This document shows, piece by piece, positions 23,112-35,059 of a stretch of DNA of 64,000 bases. The translations under genes and the position numbers were made by a program. The stretch covers positions 22,383,661-22,447,660 of the forward strand of contig CM046350.1 in NCBI GenBank assembly GCA_025403435.1. Reading direction: 5' to 3'. Each line of letters starts with the position of its first letter. The first letter of the stretch is position 1. Under the pieces are notes generated by a model that ran no database searches, was not told the origin of the DNA, and was given only the letters and a program-made list of their open reading frames with translations. The DNA is from Artocarpus heterophyllus (Eukaryota; Streptophyta; Magnoliopsida; Rosales; Moraceae).

Positions 23112-25076
23112 TGTAACACCCGTATTTTTAACGGGCATAATTTTGTAAAATTTAATGAATAAAATGTGACTATTTAAAATTACTAAGTTGTTTATGATCA
23201 TTTAAAAAAAATACCATTTTAGTATTTTCTTACCAAGTCTTCCTAAGAAACATTCAAAACTTACCAACACTTACTTCTACTAATCTTGTCTCCCTAAATT
23301 ATTGCTCAATTATATAGACTTCTTCTCATTTTGCTAAAGGTATCCGAAGGGGACATTGAATTATTTTCCGTCAATTCATAGAAGACATGGAGATATTTCT
23401 CAACCACCTAATTAATTATTTCCTTATCTTCTTCTATAATTCACTCCAATTATCCCCTCAATTATGTTGGCATTATTTGCTAAAAGTCTTCATGGGAGAC
23501 AAGATGATATTTTCCTTTAAGACTCTTTTGTTTCTTCTTACAACTTTTCCCCGTAAACATCTCATTCCTCTTAAGCATTTTGATATCTTTTTATTTAACT
23601 ATCACCACCTTCTTCTCTAGTTCTCATTCTCTCCCTTCTCACTTCAAATTTCTAACTAAAGACATAGAGCACAAAGCTCTCTTTGTGGCCAAGACAATTA
23701 TAATTCCCAACGATGATCGAGGCGGTTTTAAAGTTAATTCAAGCTTGATTGATAACCCAAACTTTGGTGCTTTTCAAAGAAGTTTTGAGGTAGGTTTTCT
23801 TTAATCTAAACTTAGTTTTTAGTATGCATTTTCTCCATGTTTAATGCATAAAAATACTTTAATGGCACTAGTAGACGGGTTTACACATAACTCACTTATG
23901 AATGTGATTATACGTTGTGCTTTAGTTTTAATTGTCCTTATGCATGCCTTAGGGTCAAGGATGTGTGGAGCTAACGTTAATTGATTCCAGGATTAAAAGA
24001 TTGTTGATAAGCTTGAAAGGTAGGGATTCTATTACTCATTTTTGTGAGGTTTTTATAGAATTAAAATTGATTGTTTTGCCACAATATATATATATCTATG
24101 TTGAACTGATATTATATGAGTATCACATATGAAACTATGACATGGACTCGTCTTGTATTGTACGGCGAGGAACATAATGAATTGACACATGTTATAAATT
24201 GAGAACATGGTTAGGAAAACTGACTCTATTAATAATGATTTAATATAGAGAAATGGTGAGACATGAAGAGGGCGGCGGTTACGTCCTTGGGCATGAATAC
24301 CCAAAAAGGTAAAATAGGGGGAAGGTGATGACGCTTCCTTGGGTTGAAAGTCCCAAAACACACTGTACAGGAATTGATTTGGTGAGGACTCGGGGCTTGA
24401 TGTCCCCTCACCGGAACACCCTTGGAATGTTTATGGGGTGATCAAGTGCGCCCATTTGGGTTTCGATGAGTTGAGTGATACTCAATTTAACATGGATACC
24501 TAGGAACAATGATGATTGGTAATATTTGTATAAATGTGTAATTATGACACTTGGTAATGATTAACTACGGTATCCATAAGATGTGATCATAATAAACCTC
24601 ATAATCTAGAATATGATGTAACCTACTAACCATGCAGTTTTTAATGTGGTAATGGATAAACCATAAGGTGAGTCATGATTTCCCTACTGGGCATGTCGAT
24701 GCTCATCCCTATCATATCTTCATATCTCAGGTGGAACTCAGTGCAACATATTTGAAGAGGAATAAACGAAAACAATCCTGCTGTTTTCGTGTTAGAAGAC
24801 CCTGTTTAATTACAACTTATCTACAACATGTAAGAGTTGTATTATTTTTTTTTATGGCTGTGTTAAGTTATTTGGGAATTGTACTATGGTGATGATGACT
24901 GTAATTATATATATTTGGTGCTACACTAAAAACTGTGGTTTGTATTTAAAACGTTTATTTTTATTTTTCTTGTTGTTTAAAGACCCATGGGCATTGTTTA
25001 ATTGATTTAAATAATATAAAATTTAAAATTATTTTTATTTATTTAAAACTGTTAACCCCCACATAGGGGTGTTACA
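23112..25076 (+). repeat. 3' LTR of the gypsy element
   Basis: Same length as the 5' LTR and identical to it except for A24608 where the 5' LTR has G17739. Confidence 0.96.
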
Positions 25077-27594
25077 AGAATAAACCATTTTGGACAAATG
25101 ATCTCTTTTTTTTTTTTAACAAAAACAAGCTTTTTGGATAGAAAAACATTTTCTGTTTTTTTTTTTTATCTTGTTGAGGTTCTTTCCCTACTATAATTTT
25201 TTCCCGCTTTTTTTTAAAAAAAACTGAAACAATTTTCTTGTCCAAAAAACCTGTTTTTTAATAATAAAAAAAAAAAGATCATTTTTCCGATTGGAATTTT
25301 TTTTGGCCCTTTTTTCAAATTGTCCCCTTCTTAACCTCCTCTCTTTTCGCCATTGTGGATCATATTTCTGTCTCCATTGAAGTAGCGTAGTCGTCCGCTA
25401 TTACAATCGTATTGTTGAAGTCCCGATTTCGCAGCAGATTCACGATCATCGTTTGTGGAGATCGATCTCCTCCTTCGTGAAAGTTTTTGCTCTCTAAATC
25501 TCCAAGTCTAGTCGCCGTCCATGAAGATCGAAGCTCCATTGATCTCCTCCTTTATGCAAGTTCCACTCTGTTAATTTCTTCTTCGACCACGGGGCAGAGT
25601 CAATCATGTTCAATGAGTCGCGTGAGGAGATCGAGACCATTGGAATTCAATGCCTTTGTTCAACAGCATCGTGCAATCTCGTTCGTCGCACAGATCTGTG
25701 TAGATCCAAATCTTGTCATCACGATGCTCTTCATGTCTTTGCGGATTTAAGTTTGTTGTTTTTGTAGATATCATATTTTTGAATATCTAACACTATTTAA
25801 CGCTTTTGTGAATGATTTGTCTTGTTTTGTGTTTTTGCTTTAGGTTTTCGAATATACGTTTGCATTTTTTGTTTGTATATGTTTAAATGGTTTATTTTTT
25901 ATTTTTCAATAATATGGTCAACTTTATTAAGATTTTATTTGTGGTTGACCATTAGAGATTTTATCTCAATAGGTTTTTTTTTTTTTTTTTTTACTTTGAT
26001 TTTGTTATTTCTAGGCTCGTCTTGACATTTGAATTTGGAAAAATATGCAAGCACCAGAAATCTTGTATGAAAGTTTTGTAATCTAGTTTAGTGATTTTTT
26101 TTTTTTTGGTTGTATTCTAGTTTTTTTGAATTTATTTGCAGTCTTTTGTGTTGCAGTGTCCCGTATGTATTTTGTATTCTTTTTGTTATAATTTTGTGGC
26201 CTGGTCTGTATTTTTTCATAACAAATTGAAAATAATGTGATCGATTGTAAAAAATAATATACTAGATTCCCCTCTAACATCTGGTAGATTACTGGTGGTA
26301 ATCTGGTCCGATGATCGGCATCAACTATTGGACAAATATTTAAACAATTTATATTAACTATTTAAAAAATGATGTGCATGGTTGTGTGAGACAAATTTTC
26401 TTATGTTACATTTGACGTGAATAAACGTATATTTTAAAAATGAGGCATAACATGTAATTTATATTAAAAAAATTATTGGTAGAAATAATATGCTAGGTTC
26501 CTCTTTATCATCTAATAGATTACTGATTGTAATTTGGTAGATTACCAACCGGTCTAGCCACCCACATCGGTAACTGGGGGGAAAAAATCCGTACATTTTG
26601 AAAAATAATATGCTAGTTCCTCTTTGGGAATGGAAATATTGAAAGACGTTGATAAAGAGAATATGGTAAAGGTGCTTACTTCAAGGGCATTTTTGTGATT
26701 TTCTTTTTCTTCCCTAAATGGTCAAAATTGTGTGTGACCATTTAAGACCAAAGGAGACTAAATGACACTTTTTCTACACATATATATAAAAGAGGTCAAT
26801 TATGTAACAATATTTTTTAATTTTAATTATTTCTTAATTTATCTTTCTATCTTTTATACTACAAAGTTATTATTTGCATTTGATATTGTTTTAATTTTAT
26901 TGTTCGTAAATTTTTTAGATAGAAAAACATAAAATATATGACTAAAATACTTTTAATTAGACCAAATTTGTTTTAAGCTATTTTTTTATTGAGCAAAAAA
27001 TTAAAAATGTGTATATTTTAACATTTTAAAAACTATAAAACTTAAGAACTTTTTTTTTTCTGAAATTTAATACTTTGTTTTAGGATTTTTCTAATTTCGA
27101 AGTTGTCTTGATGCCCATAAGCCATTCAACAAAACAAATCGCTCTATTAAAAAAAAAAGAAAAAAGAAAAGCACAAATCACTAGTCACGAATTACAAGGG
27201 ATAAAAATTCAAAAAAAAAAAAAAAAAACCTGTGTAGGAAGCTATTTCAAGGTCTTTGTAGCAATGACTCCAATTGAGTGGTGTTTGACAGTTTTCTTTT
27301 CTACCCTTTTTTTTGTAGAACTGTTTATTGTTTTTAATATTAAAATAATTAAAAAAAAGAAAAAAGAAAAAGCAATATGCAGAGCCCACAATATACTTAT
27401 GCCATGTGGGGTCGTAAACGTACGACTTGGGTTAAAGAGCCAACGTTACTCATTCTCCTTTCGACACATGGTAACTTCTCCTTTTTTGTTTTCATTTTGT
27501 TATCTTATCTTCTTTTTTTTTTCTCCTCTTTTTTTTTTTTTTTAATTTTTTCCTTTTTTTTAGTTAGTTTTCCCCCAAAACTCTTAGACAATTT
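25077..27594. other. Low-complexity intergenic DNA after the gypsy element
   Basis: No gene is seen. Poly-T/poly-A runs dominate 25077-25310. A GC-richer patch at 25320-25760 (with GAGATCGATCTCCTCC and a frame at 25487-25750 of no known family) resembles in style the patches at 14145-14320 and 31535-31660. Three related segments with TAATATGCTAGGTTCCTCTT-like phrases lie at about 26249-26310, 26483-26570 and 26604-26635. The stretch 27108-27600 is A/T homopolymer-rich, and the lysine- and phenylalanine-rich frames it yields are not genes. Confidence 0.5.
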
Positions 27595-27595
27595 A

Positions 27596-27701
27596 AGGTC
27601 CGTTTGATTGGTGGTTCGAATTACGGTTCGAATCATTTTGCTACAGTATTTTTTCTCACAAAAATTTAAATCTTCATTCAAATACTCGAACTAAACAGGC
27701 A
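27596..27701 (-). mobile_element. Tourist-like MITE family 1, copy 2
   Basis: Starts AGGTCCGTTTGATT and ends ACTAAACAGGCAT, with the inverted family core (CTACAGTATTTTTTCTCAC, AAATCTTCATTCAAATACTC). TTA stands next to each end, compatible with a three-base target duplication. Confidence 0.82.
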
Positions 27702-27702
27702 T

Positions 27703-28230
27703 TTAGTCTTTTTATATGATGTTTATTAAAATATTTTCTTTCAAATATGCTTTTAATTTTTTCTTATGTAATCTTTACTACATCAAAATGATGCCTATAA
27801 TTCTTTTTTCTAATTGGTATGCTAAAACAATATTTCTTAGACGTTTCTTTTTACGCATTTTTTACTCAATACTTTTAATATTTACTTTCTCATAATTATC
27901 TTTCCTCTAATTTGTTTATGTGGAGGTAATTTTTCTTAAAATACATTATATTTAAATATTTTCTTAAATCTATAAAATGGCATCTGACATATTCAAATTT
28001 TTTTTTCAAATAAAAAAATTCAAAATTTTAACAAGCCAATAGAATATATAAAATTTTGAGACGTAGATAAAACACATAAAATTATTAACCCACGCGAGCA
28101 CGTGACAGGCAACTACTATTATATTAGTAGCTAGTAAATGATGACTCGACCATTTTGAAAGAAATTAGACAAGGGCCCTAAATTCGTGCGTAGCGATAGC
28201 CCAACCCAAAGGGTTGAAGAGTAGACGATA
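27703..28230. other. AT-rich intergenic DNA and ELF1 promoter region
   Basis: No gene. The end of this stretch holds GGGCCC (28173-28178) and GCCCAACCCAAAGG (28199-28212), GCCCA-type elements common upstream of plant genes for transcription and translation. A CT-rich stretch at about 28235-28262 suggests the 5' UTR begins there. Confidence 0.5.
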
Positions 28231-28348
28231 TTGACCGTCTCTTTCTCTCTCCCTCTCCTCCGAACTCCTGCTACCATCAAGGATTTTCATCAAGGTCAGT
28301 TGTATGCTTCTCTCTTTTTTTCTTTTTTTCTTTTTTAATGGAAGTTTG

Positions 28349-28357
28349 AAACCCTAA
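28349..28357 (+). promoter_or_regulatory. Telo-box in the ELF1 leader region
   Basis: AAACCCTAA, a motif frequent near the starts of plant housekeeping genes. It lies just downstream of a probable 5' UTR intron donor (CATCAAGGTCAGTTG near 28287-28301), so it would be intronic. The function is inferred from the motif alone. Confidence 0.4.
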
Positions 28358-29001
28358 TCCTGCTCTTACCTGTTTTCTTGTTTGCATCGATTTCATCACA
28401 ACTACCCCTTTTCTTTAAAAGTATCAAATTAACCTGTGCAGGATTTAGTTGATTTTTTCTTTTTCTTTTTCTTTTTTAACTATTTCTTGGATCATCAATA
28501 AATCATGAGAAAAAGGAAATCTTCGTTTCTTTGTTTCTGCTTTAGGAGGAAAATTGGATGTTGAAGATTGATCAAGTTATATTAACTTAAATTTTTGCTA
28601 TAAAACTTGGTGTGTAGTTATTGAATTAAAAAATGAAATCTTTACGTGCCTGCCTTTTTTTGGGAGAAAAACGTGCCTGCTTTTTAGCTACTCAGAAAAT
28701 GTGAAACGCAAACGTAAAACTGCGATTTTTTTTTTTATTGATTTTGTGATTCGTAGTAAGTTTGGAAGTAGGTTTTTTTGTTTCAAGTGTGTAGTGGATA
28801 ACTTTTGGGTTGAGATTAATGAGGATCAACATCACATAATTTTGATTATAGGGCATTTACTTAACATTATAGTATCTATTCTGTACTTCTGAATGGATTC
28901 GTGTTCCAAATTTTTGAACTTGGGGTTCCCAAGATTTCACGAAATAATTGTACTTTGGTTTTGTAATGAAGTTCTGACGTTGAAGAAAAGGATTTGAGCA
29001 A

Positions 29002-30469
29002 ATGGGTAAGAGGAAGTCCAGAGCAAAGCCGCCTCCTAAGAAGCGGATGGACAAGCTCGACACCGTCTTCAGCTGCCCCTTCTGCAACCATGGCACTAGC
29101 GTTGAATGTCGCATGTAAGAAATGATCTCTATATCCTATTTTTGCCACTAAAATTAGGACTCTAAAATAGGGCCAATGGAGGAACTATTGAAACGCTTTA
29201 AGGCTTGTTTCTAGCCCTCTGTTGCTTTCCAACACACGTATGTTCTCTTTTTTTTTCCCCCTTGTTCTGAGGTGAATATGCTGTGTACAATGTTGGTTTT
29301 TGATAGCGCAGAATGTGCCATTGAAAGGCCAGATTTAGACATATTATTTGGTTTCCTCCTTTTTTTTTTTCCAAGCTTGTAATTTGTATTCTTTTTAGCT
29401 CACCTTTGACCTTAATCTGCTTGCAGTGATATGAAAAATTTGATTGGGGAAGCTTCTTGCAGGATTTGCCATGAAAACTTTAGCACTACTATCACAGGTT
29501 TGTCATAATGCTAGTCTCTTGGGAGAGTGTGTCTATCAAGAATATGAGACATTTTCACAATTCCTTTTTGGTTTTCGGAAATATCATGTTCCAGTGATGA
29601 CAACTTAATAATTCTTCATAAAGAACTCTTTTTGCTTGATGATAATTTCAAACACAAAATACCCTTGTACCAATTACCAAACTAATAACTGTATTGGTTT
29701 CTTTCAAACAGAAACAAAATAACTGTTGGCCATCAAGGCAAGTTCAAGGGTTTTTTAATTCTCCAACTCATCCATGAGATGAAATTTATTTTTCACGACC
29801 TTTGTCTGAGTGCTTTGGCTGCAGTGCTGCAGGTTTTTGCCACAGCTGTGGTGGCACTAGCCTTGCAGCCTTGGCAAAGGCAAACAATGCACTAGGACTC
29901 GCTTTTACCACCTCTCTTTTTGTTTCTTTAAAACATAAACAAAATCACTTTCAGGCCCTGGCTTTCTTTTAACACTTTCTCATTCTCGAACACTGTCTGT
30001 GGGATGAGATTTACTCGATCTCAACCGTTTTCCAAGTGCTGTCTGCAGCACTGTGGGATCTGATCACGGACAGCACAGCTGGGTTTGGCCACACTGCTGC
30101 TCAATATCCAGCCGAGGCTGCAAACATAGAGGCTCCAGTCTCATAAACACTTGCGTGGTCTAATGGCTTCAGTTGGCACTGGAAGCAGATTTTAAAACTA
30201 TTGCCGGGATTTGGGCTACATTTTTTTTAAATGGATATTATTGAACTGAGGATATTGTCCTGACTCCTTTTTTTTTTTCCTCTTGTATCTGCAGCTTTAA
30301 CCGAGCCAATAGACATGTAAGTTCAATCTCCCAAGTTTCTCTCTCTTTCTCTCACACACACACACACACTCCCGCTCTCATATTCACGTAGATTTTTTGT
30401 TCTTGCAGATACAGTGAATGGATTGATGAGTGTGAACGGGTTAACAACCTTGAAGATGATGCTGCGTAG
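29002..30469 (+). CDS. ELF1: Transcription elongation factor 1 homologue (ELF1), four exons, 88 aa
   Basis: Exons: 29002-29114, 29427-29497, 30295-30316, 30409-30469, all GT-AG, joining without a stop (267 nt). The protein begins [15 protein letters not shown], a basic tail, then a four-cysteine zinc ribbon with C25, C28, C49 and C52, and ends in an acidic stretch with [13 protein letters not shown]. This is the full ELF1 layout, and 88 aa is the normal plant length. ELF1 rides with RNA polymerase II in the nucleus and helps transcription through chromatin. Exon 3 is only 22 nt long. The 5' UTR probably starts near 28235 and is split by an intron; its acceptor is not certain. Intron 2 contains a diverged tandem duplication (29690-30150). 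Confidence 0.96.
29690..30150. repeat. Diverged tandem duplication inside ELF1 intron 2, ~225-bp period
   Basis: Matching phrases keep a constant offset: GTTTCTTTCAAACAGAAAC at 29697 and GTTTCTTTAAAACATAAAC at 29922 (225); GATGAAATTTA and GATGAGATTTA (about 226); CTGCAG at 29819 and 30043 (224). The palindrome CCACAGCTGTGG (29840-29851) lies in unit 1. Divergence is high, so the event is old. Confidence 0.75.
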
Positions 30470-31170
30470 GACCAACAAAACACCCTTATCCTCGGATATG
30501 AAGTTGTGTTGTTATAATTGCTTGCAACTTTCAAGCCTGTAATTACGTTAGTTATCGGTGGCAGCGGTTGTTGTTAATTATTTCCAGACGAGATCAGCAT
30601 AAATATAAGTATGTAATTCGCTTGTTAGTCTGAGAACTCGAGGGTTATCGTTGCGCCTATCTGACGTGACGATGTTGTTTTCAAGATGTATTTTGGTGAA
30701 ATGCTATATTTTGTACTTTGCAATACTCATGCTTTATATATAAATGCAGCGACTTAACGTCGTGCGATATAATCTGGTTTGCCATTTTGATGTTTTCTTC
30801 TTGATTGTTTTACAAGTTAGAAGTATCGCTCGTCTCTTTTTTATTTAATATTAATAAGATTATAACCAGATCCATTCAATCTGGTCTTTTTTACAAGTGC
30901 CGGAAATGACTCGTCTCCGAAGGAGCGTGCATGTTTTACAGTTGTTCTTGTGTTTGTGTTTCTTTTTGGTTTTGCTATTTGTTTTTTGTTTTTGTTTTTT
31001 CTTTGTCCCAGGTAATGGATTTTTTAATCTATCTTTTTTTTTTTAAAGAAAACTACATAGAATGTCTCCAAATGATATCACTTGTTAAAATGTTATTTTT
31101 TTTTTTACTTTTCAAATCCACTATTTTTTTTATTTTTTATTTTATAAGATATTAATTATATATTTATAAG
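30470..31170. other. ELF1 3' UTR and AT-rich intergenic DNA
   Basis: The first 250-270 bases are the likely ELF1 3' UTR, with an AT-rich stretch at 30700-30745 as the likely poly(A) region. The remainder is T-rich, and the small frame at 30931-31155 is a product of that composition. Confidence 0.5.
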
Positions 31171-31171
31171 G

Positions 31172-31328
31172 TATTTGACAAGCATGGTTAGAACTAACTT
31201 CTTAGTTACCAAATGGCATAAAGCTCTTACATGTTATAGTAAAAGGAAAAAAATTGCTACAATATAAAGTTTTCACATGCTATAAGGTCTTGAACTAAAA
31301 ATTTAATTTTAACTATGCTTGCCAAACA
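31172..31328 (+). mobile_element. MITE family 2, copy 1
   Basis: Left end TATTTGACAAGCATGGTTAG and the opposite strand of the right end TGTTTGGCAAGCATAGTTAA match over more than twenty bases. The body has the family phrases AAAGCTCTTACATGTTATAG and ATTGCTACAATATAAAG. At 157 bp it could fold into a long hairpin if transcribed. Confidence 0.85.
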
Positions 31329-31334
31329 CTTAGT

Positions 31335-32384
31335 TACTGTCTTTCCTATTATGATTCACGATCAAAAATTAAAACCTTAATTTTCTCCCTGTATGTCTCT
31401 CTCTCCTTTCTTAGCCAAATAGTCTCTGTCTATCTCTCCTTTCTTTCTCTCAGCTTTCCTTGCTCTCTCTCCTCTCTTTCTCTCTGCCTCCTTTACTTTC
31501 TCTAGTCTCTCCTCTCAACCTTAGCACTAAGTTCGTCGACATTGACACTGCTGTGGTGCGTATTGTTTAAGTTCGACGGTGCTGCTGGCATCTCTGTGTT
31601 CTTTGTCGATCCTACGCCGCATATCCGAAGTCATCATTGCTAGAATTCGGTCGATCCCCTCCTCCATTTAAGTTTTTTTCTCTAATTTGGAACTCGATAA
31701 ATTAGCATTGTGAAATGGAAATTTGCATTGTAGTTTGATTTTGTGACATCTATGATATTTGTGAGATTAGTGTGTTTGATTTTGTGTTTTTGTTTAGTTA
31801 TGTTGATTTTGTTGGAATTTTTTTTTTCAATTTTTGTGGTTGGATGTGTCTGCTATTAAAGATATGAAAAAAATGTTAAAATCTAGTAGGTTTTAACTTT
31901 AGAACCTGACAGGTTACAATCCGACAACCCACGCCGACGACTAGAGGTGGTTGGCATTTCTTTGTTTCAAAGAAAATATGTTGGAATTTGATAGGTTCTA
32001 AGTTTGGAAACTGGCAGACTATAATCCGGGACCTCGCGTTGACAACTGGCAGTGGGTTTCGAGACAGAACCTGCCGTGTTCCAACAAGTTTCGAAATAAA
32101 ACCTAGTAGGTTCCGAGGTGGAACTAGGCATGTTCTAGGAAGGGTTTCAATGGATTTCGGGACAAAACTTGACAGGTTCTAGGATAGAACCTGGCAGGTT
32201 CTGATGGGTTCCGAGATGAAACCTGGTAGGTTTCACTTTGATATCCCAAATGACAGAGTTAGAAGGAAGAGTAACTTAATCTTTTAATAAATCACTAATT
32301 TCTAATAAAGGGATAGTTCTAATAAGTGCTTTGTTAAATGGCATTTAAATTGGAGCATTTTAGGGCATTTTTGTTTTTTGCTCT
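31335..32384 (+). repeat. Dispersed repeat family X, copy B
   Basis: The sequence begins CT-rich (31388-31515), has a GC-richer patch (31535-31660), and then the GGTTCC/GGAACC array with two ~105-bp units starting at 31873 and 31978, sharing ATGTTRRAATYT, CTGRCAG and TTTCTTTGTTTCAAAG with copy A. The 3' part TAATAAATCACTAATTTCTA also matches copy A. No protein-coding signal is evident. Confidence 0.68.
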
Positions 32385-32393
32385 TTTTTTATC

Positions 32394-33294
32394 AGGTTAG
32401 TTTCACAAATAGTTTTTAAGGTTTACCCTTAGTCCTAGTTTAAGCTTTAACCTTTAAAATGTCTTATTTGGGTCTTTAATCTATTACTTTGTTTTAGTTT
32501 CGGTCCCTTTGTTAATTAAACGTTAAAACATTTAATGAAAACTTTTTAAATGGCCCACTTTAGTTTCTAATCTATTAATTTGTTTCACTTTTAATCCCTC
32601 TATAATAACTTAGAATTACTAAGGACTAAATCTTGCAAATCTAAAGTAAAAACCTAAATATAACAATTTTGATGTATATGATTAAAAAGTTATCAGATTT
32701 TTAGTAAGATGAGTTTTGATTTGAAAAAAGATAAGTTGAATTTTTAATACCAAAATATAAGCGTTGAATAATAACATATTTTAAATAACAAACTATGCAT
32801 TATGATTTATATATTTATATGTACATATATTTGTATATTGTGCTAAATTCTAATAATTCTGAACATCATCGATACTACATATACACGTACGTATATAATA
32901 TACTTACATTAAATATTCAACTTTACTCCTTTTTTAATATAAAGCTCATTTAAATTACAATATGATAACTTGTTTTCATTTTACTTAGGTAAAAAAAAAA
33001 AAAAGTTGTGTTTAACTTCACACTTTAGTTTTTTTCCCCTTAATTATGATCTCTAATAATACCTTGTTCATAGAGGGATTAAAAGTGCAACAAATTATTA
33101 GATTAGGCGTCAAAAATAAAACAATCTAATAGATTAGGGACTAGGTGGGACATTTTAAGAATATTATGTTAAATATTTAGCCCATAATTAATAGATAGAT
33201 TAAAACTGAAACAATGTAAACGATTAGAGATTAAAATGAGACTTTTTAGATGTTAAGGATTAAAATAGAAACTTCAAAGACCATATAGTAACCT
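32394..33294. mobile_element. Element with ~250-bp inverted arms, Mutator-like, 901 bp
   Basis: The left arm (from AGGTTAGTTTCACAAATAG) and the opposite strand of the right arm (from AGGTTACTATATGGTCTTTG) share ordered phrases such as TTTAATCTATTA, GTTTTAGTTTC/GTTTCAGTTTT, TGGCCCAC/TGTCCCAC and CACTTTTAATCCCTCTAT. Flanking nonamers TTTTTTATC (32385-32393) and TTTTTTATA (33295-33303) agree at eight of nine bases, the length used by Mutator-like transposases, although the T-run weakens this. No transposase is present, so it would be non-autonomous. Confidence 0.7.
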
Positions 33295-33303
33295 TTTTTT
33301 ATA

Positions 33304-34470
33304 CAGAATATGTTCCGTAGACAAAACATATAGATATGACCTCATAAATTGATAGAGAATTCTACGAAAATGTAATATTGGTAGTCCATGAAAGAGTTAA
33401 AAGAAGAATATGCAAATGAGTGGCTCACGACGTGGACCATGAACGATTAGGAGAGGGAGGAGCAATTCAATTTGGCATAATTTTGATGAAATCTAACAAA
33501 ACCATAATGCGACTTTTGAAGTTGAAAAACTCAACTTCCACCGCATTCCTTATCATCATTAGTGTAATATGCCACATATTTTTCTAAGAAAAATTTGACT
33601 AAAAATCTATCACAAAGAATTAATCTCTGTCAAAAAGTCTTACAAAGAATCTCTCTCTCTCTAAAAAAAAAAAAAAAGTCTTAAAAAGAAAAAAAGGAAT
33701 TCTCTATCGTGAATCCCTCCCTCCTAGTCCTAGATCCAAGCCCCAAGATATCTTATATATAGTTATTGGCAAGGGGCATACAACAAGTATTTATATGGAT
33801 AAAATAAAAGTTATAAATAGCATTCAGAAAAAATAGCTATAATGCGATTGTTGCATGATAATATACATAACTTAGACAATCTTCAATGCTATATTCATAG
33901 CTAAAAGTAAGAAAATTATATATTTTATATTTATTTTCAATGCTATATTATATATAACTTCAAATTTTAATATAATTTAAAAATGTCAATGTTATACTGA
34001 TTAAATAAAAACAAGTAAAATTTTAATATAATTTAAAAATGTTAAGATTATACTGATTAACTAAAGAAAGTAAACAAATCAATCAATAACAATTAAATAT
34101 TAAAATTGACTTATGTAATATTTGGTGTCAAATTTGTCATCAAATATAACATATGCAAAATTTACTACAAAAAATTGTATGGTATTGAGGGGTGGATTTC
34201 TTATCCAAATGCTATCACTGACATTGAGACACCAATTTGATATTGCTTTGGAGATACTCTTAGTCTAAAAATCAAGATTTGCAGTCTTATAAGTTGTCTC
34301 CTTGATTATCTCTCAATTAAATTTTGACACTTAAATAAATTATTTAATTATTTTTAATATTTAGGTTTTATTTATATGTTTAGATTGTTAATTTTAATTA
34401 CTATATCAAAAAAACAGTAAAGAAACAGCCAGGAAAGGGAAAAAAAAAAAAAAAAAGATAACGTACGTAG
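33304..34470. other. AT-rich intergenic DNA
   Basis: No gene. Poly-A/T runs and short repeated phrases (for example TTTTAATATAATTTAAAAATG at 33964-34042, present twice) occur. Nothing else is recognised. Confidence 0.5.
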
Positions 34471-34477
34471 ACTCTTC

Positions 34478-34485
34478 TATAAATA
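34478..34485 (+). promoter_or_regulatory. Candidate TATA box upstream of the DUF7392-like gene
   Basis: TATAAATA preceded by a long A-run, about 575 bases before the start codon at 35060. If used, transcription would begin near 34510 and leave a long leader rich in T and A runs. Position and function are inferred. Confidence 0.35.
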
Positions 34486-35059
34486 CATGTCGAAGCCTAA
34501 CAGGAAGCAAAAATATAAAACAATCACAATTTTTAAAAACATCAACTCTGACTTTGCAACTGGGTTTTTTTTTTTCTTCTTTTTTTTGTGTGTCTTCCTT
34601 CTGTTTTTTTGATAAGTCTGCCTGTGATGTATTACACAGTGCACACGATTTCTTCAAAACCTATTAATAGGCAATCCAAATTTTCCATTCTACATTTTCC
34701 TTCCAAAAGACACAAATTCAGAGGGAAGAAAAAAAAGAAATTCAAACTTCTAGAAACGGTCAAACCATGCTGCATTTGGTTCTCCTAACCCTCTCAATTT
34801 CATATAAAATTTCCAAGTCTTGGTGTGATAACATTTCAAAAAGCAGACGAAGCCAAAGAAGACCAAGCAAGTCACTATTCAACTTCAAGCATCTCAACCA
34901 CTAAAAAAAAACAAAAAAAACAAAGACAAAAAAAGATGCCATGGAAGTTTCTAGTTTTCAAATGGGGCTTTTAATGCTCTGTTGAATTGGGTAGTGGACA
35001 GAAGAAACTAGAGAGGACGAGCCAAAAAAAAAAAAAAAAAGAAAACAAAGAAAAGAGTG

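Larger units (their letters stand above)
16243..25076 (+). mobile_element. Complete Ty3/gypsy chromovirus (Tekay/Del-type), 8834 bp
   Basis: Two 1965-bp LTRs (16243-18207 and 23112-25076) flank a PBS, one uninterrupted gag-pol frame with a C-terminal chromodomain, and a PPT. The domain order Gag-PR-RT-RNase H-INT identifies Ty3/gypsy, and the chromodomain and long LTRs point to the Tekay/Del clade. The LTRs differ at one base that I found (G17739 versus A24608), so insertion was very recent. Flanking pentamers are AGAAA (16238-16242) and AGAAT (25077-25081), a target duplication with one mismatch. The element looks structurally competent. Confidence 0.96.

Noticed and set aside
27108..27607. 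Lysine- and phenylalanine-rich frames
   Set aside because: They are products of poly-A/T runs with no conserved motif.
30345..30368. CT/CA repeat in ELF1 intron 3 as a regulatory site
   Set aside because: It is a simple microsatellite within the intron just after the micro-exon; nothing suggests a function.
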